The notes beneath the pieces are model-generated. The model had not been told where the DNA came from and did not search any database. It saw only the letters and a program-made list of their open reading frames with translations. A program made the position numbers and the translations under genes. A stretch of DNA of 9,298 nucleotides, from NCBI GenBank assembly GCA_030605045.1, contig JAUWBK010000031.1, positions 1 to 9,298 on the forward strand, read 5' to 3'. Origin of the DNA: Dehalococcoidia bacterium. GTDB lineage: Bacteria; Chloroflexota; Dehalococcoidia; Dehalococcoidales; RBG-16-60-22. Of the stretch, positions 1-5,298 are shown piece by piece. How positions within the stretch are numbered: the first letter of the stretch is position 1; each line of letters opens with the position of its first letter.

Positions 1-500
1 TCCCCTTCGTTATTGTAGACAAAGCCCTGATTGTTGGCGGCAACGGCTGTATCCGCGACTGGTAAGGCAAACCATAATAAGGCACCAACCGCGATTACCA
101 AAACAAGGGCGATGGCTACCCGAGCGAAGTTCTTATAATTAAAAATTGGCATTCTTGGTCTGGTTACGCGAGTCAGTAGACTGACTCCTTCTCCTTTTTT
201 GGCCATGACCTTTTTCCGAGTGCGCTCTGACCTCAAGAGTTCTAAAGTTTTTTGGTTCTTCAGCATTGCGGCGATATCGGCAGGGATCCTTCCGGCTAAA
301 GTAATTAATTCATCTTTGTCGGCATTTAAGACTTCAGCCAGTTTTAATATTACCTTCTCGCTGGGAGGTGGGAATACTCCATTTTCGATTTTACTGAGGT
401 AAGAAAAATCAACGCCAATCTTCCCGGCAAGTTCTCGCTGCGTCAGGTGAGCCTTGATTCGTAACTCTCTTAGCCTTGTCCCAAATGCTTTGGCTTCCAT
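1..500 (-). CDS. XRE-family HTH regulator with predicted membrane anchor (C-terminus beyond window)
   Basis: An uninterrupted reading frame runs from the ATG at 498-500 off the left edge, giving 166 residues with no stop. Residues 7-62 form a Cro/C1-type helix-turn-helix with the recognisable pieces LTQRELAGKIGV and SYLSKIENG, followed by a PPPSE turn typical of XRE proteins. A basic stretch (about 90-102, SERTRKKVMAKK) and a linker lead to one strongly hydrophobic segment at about 127-147 (VAIALVLVIAVGALLWFAL), after which the chain continues as polar sequence. Seen: HTH, basic linker, one transmembrane-like helix. Inferred: a cytoplasmic DNA-binding domain tethered to the membrane with an outer C-terminal domain, a layout that resembles RodZ or membrane-bound one-component sensors. 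The ribosome site is weak (AAAGG just upstream). It diverges from the ThDP decarboxylase genes and could control itself and them. The HTH is certain; the sensing role is not. Confidence 0.88.
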   Translation of the reverse strand, partial: MEAKAFGTRLRELRIKAHLTQRELAGKIGVDFSYLSKIENGVFPPPSEKVILKLAEVLNADKDELITLAGRIPADIAAMLKNQKTLELLRSERTRKKVMAKKGEGVSLLTRVTRPRMPIFNYKNFARVAIALVLVIAVGALLWFALPVADTAVAANNQGFVYNNEG

Positions 501-518
501 CTTTCGCCTTTAGTAAAG

Positions 519-604
519 TATGTTGAATAAAAATTCAAATCCTTTTGGCAATATTATGGACTATGTTGAGTAAAATGTCAAGTCCTTTTGGCACTTTTTT
601 GGAC
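519..604. repeat. 43-bp tandem repeat, two copies, probable operator
   Basis: Positions 519-561 and 562-604 are adjacent 43-bp direct repeats. The first 32 bases match at 28 positions and the whole unit at 36 of 43 by hand count. Both contain TATGTTGA at the left and TCCTTTTGGCA in the middle, and end in TGGAC. A decayed third copy may start at 605 (TATTTAAGTCAA). Copy two covers the -35 box of the regulator's promoter and copy one covers its -10 and start region. The 43-bp period is about four helical turns, so bound proteins would sit on the same DNA face. Autoregulation by the adjacent XRE protein is inference. Confidence 0.7.
553..581 (-). promoter_or_regulatory. sigma70-like promoter of the XRE gene
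   Basis: On the minus strand, TTGACA (complement of 576-581) is followed by a 17-base spacer and CATAAT (complement of 553-558). That is a perfect -35 box and a five-of-six -10 box at ideal spacing. The expected transcript start, near 546, lies about 45 bases upstream of the regulator's ATG. The promoter lies inside the 43-bp tandem repeat. Confidence 0.65.
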
Positions 605-662
605 TATTTAAGTCAACCTTTTTATTGAAAGAATATGGCGTATTGGGAAAAAGTCCTTTTTC

Positions 663-689
663 TTGACAAATGTTCATATTGACAAGTGT
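663..689. repeat. short direct repeat in divergent region
   Basis: TTGACAAATGT at 663-673 and TTGACAAGTGT at 679-689 match at 10 of 11 bases with a 16-base period. They lie upstream of the plus-strand promoter at 725-753. Neither copy has a good -10 box at normal spacing, so they look more like a candidate activator or repressor site than promoters. Function is unproven. Confidence 0.35.
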
Positions 690-724
690 CCACGCTACTT
701 CGAAAGTAAAACTTTGCTGCCGCG

Positions 725-753
725 TTGACAGCCCAATAGTGCCTTGATAAAAT
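725..753 (+). promoter_or_regulatory. sigma70-like promoter of the ThDP decarboxylase genes
   Basis: TTGACA at 725-730, a 17-base spacer, and TAAAAT at 748-753 match the consensus closely. Transcription would start near 760, leaving a leader of about 60 bases before the ATG at 821. The leader ends with a GAGGA ribosome site at 811-815. Confidence 0.6.
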
Positions 754-820
754 GAGCGGACATGAGTCGCATGGTAAAATAGGGCTGAATGGTTTATTCT
801 TAATAAAAAAGAGGAATTAA

Positions 821-1327
821 ATGTTGTCCAATAAGAACAAGCCATTGTCAGCAGACGGAATCGTTGCTGAGCTCAGGAAATGCGGCATTACCCATATTAT
901 TTGGCTCCCTGACACAGGGAGCCAAATTGTAGCTGAAGCCGTCAACGGACAAGCTGATTTCACCTTGGTTCCGGTATGCCGTGAGGGGGAGGCGATTGCC
1001 ATCGCAGTTGGCCTCATGCTGGGAGGTAGAGAACCGGTAGTGGTGCATCAGAACACCGGCTTCTTCGAGTCAGGGGACTCGGTCAGAAGTTTGGCTTTGG
1101 ACCTTCGTCTCCCCTTGCTCCTGCTGATTGGCTACCGAGGCTGGCGGTACGGTTTACCTATGAATGACTCCGCTGGCATTTTCACTGAGCCAATCCTGAA
1201 TGCCTGGGGCATTAAATACTACTTGGTGGAGACCGACGAAGATATCGAAAGGATTTCTCTTGGCTTCAAGGAAGCACACCAGACTCAGCAGCCAGTGGCA
1301 GTCCTGTTTGGAAAGGAGTATGAATAA
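821..1327 (+). CDS. ThDP-dependent decarboxylase, alpha (PYR domain) subunit
   Basis: The 168-residue product is a stand-alone pyrimidine-binding (PYR) domain of a thiamine-diphosphate enzyme, about the length of the separate alpha chain of sulfopyruvate decarboxylase (ComD) and similar to the N-terminal half of phosphonopyruvate decarboxylase. CREGEA at 53-58 carries the glutamate (E55) expected to activate the ThDP aminopyrimidine. HQNTGFFES (76-84) and RLPLLLLIGYRG (96-107) match the family's QN-G and PLLLLISWRG elements. The ATG at 821 follows GAGGA with five bases between. The beta subunit begins two bases after the stop, so the two would form one heteromeric enzyme acting on a 2-oxo acid. 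No sulfolactate or phosphonate biosynthesis genes are nearby, so the substrate is open. A perfect inverted repeat lies at 899-927 inside the gene. Confidence 0.85.
   Translation: MLSNKNKPLSADGIVAELRKCGITHIIWLPDTGSQIVAEAVNGQADFTLVPVCREGEAIAIAVGLMLGGREPVVVHQNTGFFESGDSVRSLALDLRLPLLLLIGYRGWRYGLPMNDSAGIFTEPILNAWGIKYYLVETDEDIERISLGFKEAHQTQQPVAVLFGKEYE
899..927. repeat. perfect 13-bp inverted repeat inside the alpha-subunit gene
   Basis: ATTTGGCTCCCTG (899-911) and its exact reverse complement CAGGGAGCCAAAT (915-927) are separated by only three bases (ACA). In RNA this would be a strong hairpin starting 79 bases into the coding sequence. No U-tract follows, so it is not a standard terminator. It encodes the LPDTGSQI segment of the protein. 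It may be an mRNA structure, a protein-binding site or a chance or assembly product. Confidence 0.6.
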
Positions 1328-1329
1328 CC

Positions 1330-1915
1330 TTGATTGACAGTCTTGAAGCCCAAAAAGTCATTTCGCGGCATCGGGGCAACGCCATTGTCGTCCCGACGAT
1401 GTCAACTAACTTTGAATGGCCTCAGGTATCCACTAATCCAGACCTGGACGTTATGTTTAGCGGTGCCATGGGGAAAGCCTCATCGGTGGGCCTGGGAGTG
1501 GCACTGGCGCGGACCGGATAGGAAAGTTATTGTCCTCGATGGTGATGGCAGTCTCCTGATGAACCTGGGTAGCCTGGTAACCATTGCTAACCTGGCACCA
1601 CCTAACCTGATTCACTTTGTCTTTGAGAATGATGTTTACCGTACCACCGGTGGTCAGCCGATTCCTCGTGCCGGCAAAATCAGTTTCACTGGTCTCGCTG
1701 CGGCGGCAGGGTATGCTAACGTGCACGAGTTTGCCGATTTGGAGAGCCTGGAGAGAAATATAGAAGCGGTGCTCAATGAGGTAGGGCCTACCCTTGTTTG
1801 CCTGAAAATTGTGCCAACTAGCGAGAGATCTCCCTTTCCACTGACGACATTTCTCAGTATCATCCCTCGGTTCAAGGCAGCTTTACAGCGCTCCTCTCCC
1901 GGTGAACAAGGCTAA
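1330..1915 (+). pseudogene. ThDP-dependent decarboxylase, beta (PP domain) subunit, frameshifted
   Basis: This is the ThDP-pyrophosphate-binding (PP) partner of the preceding subunit, similar to sulfopyruvate decarboxylase beta (ComE) or the C-terminal half of phosphonopyruvate decarboxylase. It is read in two frames. From a TTG start at 1330, residues through GKASSVGLGVALAR (to 1512) lie in one frame, which stops at 1519-1521. The protein continues one base further on, from 1514, as PDRKVIVLDGDGSLLMNLGS to the TAA at 1913-1915. Dropping one base near A1513 restores about 194 residues. The second part holds the GDGS...N metal/ThDP motif (GDGSLL then FENDVY). AAGGAG at 1312-1317 is the ribosome site. 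An ATG at 1320 is better overlapped with the alpha stop but ends after five codons. The break is either a real inactivation or a sequencing error; no slippery site is evident. Confidence 0.8.
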
Positions 1916-1925
1916 TCTGACGCAC

Positions 1926-3002
1926 TTACCTCTGTTTTGTTTGCGGGGAGACAAAAGTCAGCATTCGTTTCGGGTTTTCCACGGTGATGGTATTGATAAT
2001 TTCCTCAGACATGCCTTTTGCGCGCATCCAGGGGATAACATTGTCGGGAATATGGGCATAGCCGGGGCCTCCGTAAGCAACCAGCCTGGATTTCATACAC
2101 GTGTCTGTAGAGATGAGTATTTGGTTCAGGTAGCCCTTGTCAATTAGCCGGATGATGTAATTAACTCGCGCCGCATCGTTAGGTACATCAAAAACACCGT
2201 AACGCCGTGGATAGTAGCCTTCCATGGAGAAACAGTCGAATTCAAGGTAGCAGCCAGTCTTGGCCATTTCCACCATAGACTCGAAGGAATAGGCAGTGCG
2301 GTCCTGATGTTCTATAATCACTCGGCTGATGTCAGCTCCTGCTTTGTCTATTATCTCAAGGATTTGTAATGGAGATTCCTCGAGGCGGCCGGGATGTATG
2401 GTCAATGCTGCACCGGTCGCTCGCTGTGCCCGAGCAGAAGCAAGTAGCGACTTGATTTCGATATCATCTAGAGGCCATGAGTCAGCCCCAATCTCGCCAA
2501 TTATCCCGGCGCAGATACCGTCGGTACCGACCATGATGTCTTGGACAATCTCTTCAAAGATTTCGTCCTCAGTCTTCTTCTTGAGGACTTCGGCACAACC
2601 AGAGTCCATCGTGTAGTATCCGGTTCCCATAATTATATTGAGCTTGGTAGCGCGAGAAATGCGGGTTAAGACAAGAAGGTCACGTCCTATCCCCCAGTTG
2701 GTCACATCAACCATGCTTTTGCCTCCGGCAAGCTTAAAGAGAGAGGCTTCTTTGATCGCCAACTCTTCATCTTCGAGCATCAGGTTATTCCTGTTCTCGA
2801 AGAGGTGAAAACGGAGCCAGCCAATCATGTCCAGAGAAACCGGTTTTTCGGCCATTACTCTGGCACTCACGCTCTGGTCTTGTAGTTGAAATCGGACGGA
2901 CAAATCGAGGAGCAGGTGCTCATGAGGCAGGGTAAGTCCTAACTCATCGCCATCAATTAGTCCCAGTACCGTCTGGACCTTACCGGCAAGTTTTTTCTCC
3001 AC
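1926..3002 (-). CDS. phosphotriesterase-family metal-dependent hydrolase, probable lactonase
   Basis: The 358-residue product is a full-length amidohydrolase-superfamily barrel of the phosphotriesterase (PTE/PHP) family. Every metal ligand can be placed: H27 and H29 in LPHEHLL, a bridging acidic residue E170 in IIGEIGAD (where PTE itself uses a carboxylated lysine and PHP-type members use glutamate), H203 in TIHPG, H232 in IEHQDR, and D300 in ISTDT. Members hydrolyse lactones or phosphoesters; beside dehydratases and an aldolase, a sugar-acid or related lactonase is the best inference. The start is GTG at 3000-3002, preceded by a strong AAAGGAGG (3007-3014). It is the last gene of the minus-strand operon, 13 bases after the upstream enolase-superfamily gene. 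It ends tail to tail with the decarboxylase beta gene, ten bases apart. No signal peptide is seen, so it should be cytoplasmic. Confidence 0.85.
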   Translation of the reverse strand: MEKKLAGKVQTVLGLIDGDELGLTLPHEHLLLDLSVRFQLQDQSVSARVMAEKPVSLDMIGWLRFHLFENRNNLMLEDEELAIKEASLFKLAGGKSMVDVTNWGIGRDLLVLTRISRATKLNIIMGTGYYTMDSGCAEVLKKKTEDEIFEEIVQDIMVGTDGICAGIIGEIGADSWPLDDIEIKSLLASARAQRATGAALTIHPGRLEESPLQILEIIDKAGADISRVIIEHQDRTAYSFESMVEMAKTGCYLEFDCFSMEGYYPRRYGVFDVPNDAARVNYIIRLIDKGYLNQILISTDTCMKSRLVAYGGPGYAHIPDNVIPWMRAKGMSEEIINTITVENPKRMLTFVSPQTKQR

Positions 3003-3015
3003 GGTTCCTCCTTTA

Positions 3016-4134
3016 TTATTTAACCCGAAAGCGTTCTATCGTTTCTTCATTCAGGTCAACGCCAAGCCCTGGCCCCTCAGGCACCTGAACGAAGCCATCG
3101 GCGTCAATCTCCATCTTTTGCTTGGTTACGTCCCACCTTAACGGGCTTTCTTCCATGCAGTACTCACAAATGAACGTGCTCTTCCGTGCCGCAAGGAAGT
3201 GTAAACCAGCGGCTAGGTTAACACCTGACGTCCAGAAGTGGTTGACTACCTTTAAGCTATGGTCTTCGGCTAAGTCGGCAATCCTCATTGCTTCGGTGAA
3301 GCCGTTCCGGGCGAGGTCAATTTGGGCGATGTGAATACCACCTCGCTCGATTAAGTCCCTCCAGGCAAATCTCCCCGAGTCTCCTTCTCCGGCCGCAATT
3401 GGTATCTTAGAGACGCAGGCTAATTTCCTATAGCCGTCGATGTTATCCTGTGCCAGAGGTTCTTCCAGCCAGAAGATGTTATAGTCTTCAAACTGTTGGG
3501 CACGACGGATGGCGGTTATGGTATCCCAGCAGCAACCGGCATCAATTAAGACATCGTACTTATCACCGACACCACGCCTCGCCCCCTCTACCAGCTCCAG
3601 GTCAAGTTTTTCGCTCTGTCCCATCGGGTCCCAGCCGAACTTGACCGCGGTAAACCCTTTGCCTACCCATTTCTTTCCGATTTCGCAGGTCGCGTTACCA
3701 TCCTTACCAAACAGGGTACTGGCATAAGCCCGAATCTTTTTCTGGAAGGCGCCGCCTAGCAGTTGATAAATGGGCTGATCATAAAACTTTCCGGCAATGT
3801 CCCAGAGGGCGATATCAATGCCACCTATAGCGTGAAGGACGGCGGCACGGCGACCGTAATAGAAACTGGCTTGATACATTTTCTCGTTGAGCGTCCCGAT
3901 ATCCAGCGGGTTCATCCCGATGATAAGTTTCCCTAAACCAGAAACGGGATTATTGCTTATTGGAGCGTCAATAGTGGCTTTTATGACCGAAGGGCACGAG
4001 TCAACTTCACCAATGCCAACGATGCCTCTATCGGTGTGGACTTTCACAATGAGCGTCTGCCGGACACCTAAATACGGCCCAAGATAGGACTCGGGTAAAC
4101 GGAGTTCAATCGCCTCTACCCTTGTTATTTTCAT
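3016..4134 (-). CDS. enolase-superfamily (mandelate racemase type) enzyme B, probable acid-sugar dehydratase
   Basis: This 372-residue COG4948-type protein has an N-terminal capping domain and a barrel with mandelate-racemase-type catalytic residues: K165 (AVKFGW), metal ligands D198 (IDAG), E224 (LEEP) and E250 (AAGE), the D273 (AQIDLARNG) and H299 (NHFW) dyad, and E324. The usual KxK motif is KxG (K165-F-G167), so the second lysine base of mandelate racemase is absent. A His-Asp-driven dehydration of an acid sugar is therefore more likely than two-base racemization; the substrate is unknown. I use the ATG at 4134 rather than the in-frame codon at 4158. It has GGAG six bases upstream (4141-4144), avoids overlapping the preceding gene, and matches the start of its paralog (MKIIKVEAIELRLPES against MKITRVEAIELRLPES). 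It follows that paralog by 11 bases. The proteins are roughly three-quarters identical by eye. Confidence 0.87.
   Translation of the reverse strand: MKITRVEAIELRLPESYLGPYLGVRQTLIVKVHTDRGIVGIGEVDSCPSVIKATIDAPISNNPVSGLGKLIIGMNPLDIGTLNEKMYQASFYYGRRAAVLHAIGGIDIALWDIAGKFYDQPIYQLLGGAFQKKIRAYASTLFGKDGNATCEIGKKWVGKGFTAVKFGWDPMGQSEKLDLELVEGARRGVGDKYDVLIDAGCCWDTITAIRRAQQFEDYNIFWLEEPLAQDNIDGYRKLACVSKIPIAAGEGDSGRFAWRDLIERGGIHIAQIDLARNGFTEAMRIADLAEDHSLKVVNHFWTSGVNLAAGLHFLAARKSTFICEYCMEESPLRWDVTKQKMEIDADGFVQVPEGPGLGVDLNEETIERFRVK
3431..3660 (-). repeat. high-identity segment shared with 4561-4790
   Basis: Aligned without gaps at an offset of 1130 bases, this 230-base block differs from 4561-4790 at 19 positions by hand count (about 92% identity). 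Adjacent 60-base blocks differ more: 3661-3720 at about 13 positions and 3121-3180 at about 15. The block encodes residues 159-235 of enzyme B, from the KxG motif to just past the EEP metal ligand. Confidence 0.75.
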
Positions 4135-4145
4135 AGCGTTCTCCT

Positions 4146-5276
4146 TTATTTCACCCACAAACGCTCTATTGTTTCTTCATCGAGGTCAACACCAAGTCCT
4201 GATCCCTCGGGCACATGAACCAAGCCTTCGGCATCAATCCTCATCTTTTGTTTGGTTACGTCCCACCTTATTGGCGTTTCCTCCACACCATACTCGCAAA
4301 TGAATGACGTTTTCCGCGAAGCGAGCCAGTGGAGACTAGCCGCTAGGTTAATGCCGGTGGTCCAGAAGTGGTTCACTATCTTTAAGCTGTGGTCTTCGGC
4401 CATATCGGCAATCCTAACCGCTTCGGTGAAACCGTTCCTGGCAAGGTCAACTTGCGCGATGTGAATTCCACCTCGCTTAATCAGGTCACCGAAGTCAAAT
4501 CTCCCACAGTGCCCCTCACCAGCCGCAATTGGTATCCGGGAGACGCTGGTTAATTTGCCGTAGCCCTCGATGTTATCTTGTGCCAGAGGTTCTTCCAACC
4601 AGAAGATGTTATAGTCTTCAAACTGTTGGGCACGGCGGATAGCGGTCATGGTGTCCCAGCAGCAGCCGGCATCAATCAGGACATCGCACTTATCTCCGAC
4701 ACCACGCCTCGCCCCTTCTACCAGCTCCAGGTCAAGTTTTTCGCTCTGTCCCATTGGGTCCCAGCCAAATTTAACCGCGGTGAATCCTTTGCTTATCCAT
4801 TTCTTCCCTATCTCACAGGTTTCATTACCATCTTTACCAAACAGGACGCTGGCATAAGCACGAACCTTTTTGTGGTAAGCACCGCCTAACAATTGGTAAA
4901 TGGGCTGGTTGTAGTATTTACCAGCGATATCCCAAAGGGCAATATCAATGCCGCCAATGCTATGAACCACCACGCCGCGGCGGCCATAGTAGAAGCTGGA
5001 TTGGTATAACTTATCGTTTATTACCCTGATGTCCAGCGGGTTCATCCCGATTATTAGTTGTCCTAAGCCTTGGACCATAACCATACTGGATGGAGCTTCA
5101 ATGATGGCTTTGGCGACGCGGGCGCTTGATTCCACCTCGCCAACGCCAACAATTCCTTCATCAGTATGGATTTTCACAATTAAGGTATTTCCGGCAGGTG
5201 ATGCCCGGTCTGGATAGTCAGCCATCTCGGACTCAGGTAAACGGAGTTCAATCGCCTCTACTTTAATGATCTTCAT
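4146..5276 (-). CDS. enolase-superfamily (mandelate racemase type) enzyme A, probable acid-sugar dehydratase
   Basis: This 376-residue paralog lies immediately upstream of enzyme B and has the same catalytic layout: K169 with G171 replacing the second lysine of KxK, D202, E228 and E254 as metal ligands, and the D277/H303 dyad. It differs mainly in the substrate-capping N-terminal region, where residues 17-30 (EMADYPDRASPAGN) are longer and unrelated to the YLGPYLGVRQ stretch of enzyme B. The segment after the AGE ligand also differs (GHCGRFDFGD against GDSGRFAWRD). In this superfamily such capping-loop changes alter specificity, so the pair may act on different stereoisomers or chain lengths (inference). 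The ATG at 5276 follows GGGAGG at 5285-5290 with good spacing. It sits 22 bases after the aldolase gene in the same operon. Cytoplasmic, Mg-dependent by family. Confidence 0.88.
   Translation of the reverse strand: MKIIKVEAIELRLPESEMADYPDRASPAGNTLIVKIHTDEGIVGVGEVESSARVAKAIIEAPSSMVMVQGLGQLIIGMNPLDIRVINDKLYQSSFYYGRRGVVVHSIGGIDIALWDIAGKYYNQPIYQLLGGAYHKKVRAYASVLFGKDGNETCEIGKKWISKGFTAVKFGWDPMGQSEKLDLELVEGARRGVGDKCDVLIDAGCCWDTMTAIRRAQQFEDYNIFWLEEPLAQDNIEGYGKLTSVSRIPIAAGEGHCGRFDFGDLIKRGGIHIAQVDLARNGFTEAVRIADMAEDHSLKIVNHFWTTGINLAASLHWLASRKTSFICEYGVEETPIRWDVTKQKMRIDAEGLVHVPEGSGLGVDLDEETIERLWVK
4561..4790 (-). repeat. high-identity segment shared with 3431-3660
   Basis: This is the partner copy of the 230-base block in enzyme B. 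Differences between the copies are mostly single transitions at silent positions, with only about three or four amino-acid changes. The sharp contrast with the flanks suggests gene conversion between tandem paralogs rather than selection on the protein alone. Confidence 0.75.
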
Positions 5277-5298
5277 GGCTTATTCCTCCCAATTAATA

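Larger units (their letters stand above)
501..820. other. divergent regulatory region without genes
   Basis: This 320-base AT-rich stretch separates the divergent regulator and decarboxylase genes. It contains a minus-strand promoter (553-581), a 43-bp tandem repeat (519-604), a short TTGACAARTGT direct repeat (663-689), a plus-strand promoter (725-753) and the GAGGA ribosome site at 811-815. GGACT or its complement AGTCC recurs at 558-562, 581-585, 601-605 and 652-656. The open frames crossing it have no family resemblance or convincing start sites, so I see no gene here. Confidence 0.75.

Noticed and set aside
170..187. Perfect 8-bp inverted repeat with a two-base centre inside the XRE gene
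   Set aside because: It is short and internal to the coding region, has no adjacent promoter or U-tract, and could easily arise by chance.
519..604. CRISPR-like array
   Set aside because: There are only two contiguous direct copies with no unique spacers and no cas genes, so this is a tandem promoter repeat.
561..845. 94-codon minus-strand frame across the divergent regulatory region
   Set aside because: It overlaps the decarboxylase promoter, ribosome site and start codon, has an unstructured composition, and lacks any recognisable motif.
1334..1513. The 5' half of the second frame of the beta subunit read as protein
   Set aside because: Its sequence is rich in W, R and P and unlike the family; the other frame encodes the matching residues, so this half is a shadow frame and only the part after 1513 is genuine.
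4135..4158. Longer N-terminus (MGEIKENA) for enolase-superfamily enzyme B
   Set aside because: It would overlap the end of the upstream gene, the ribosome site fits the ATG at 4134, and the paralog begins at the equivalent methionine.
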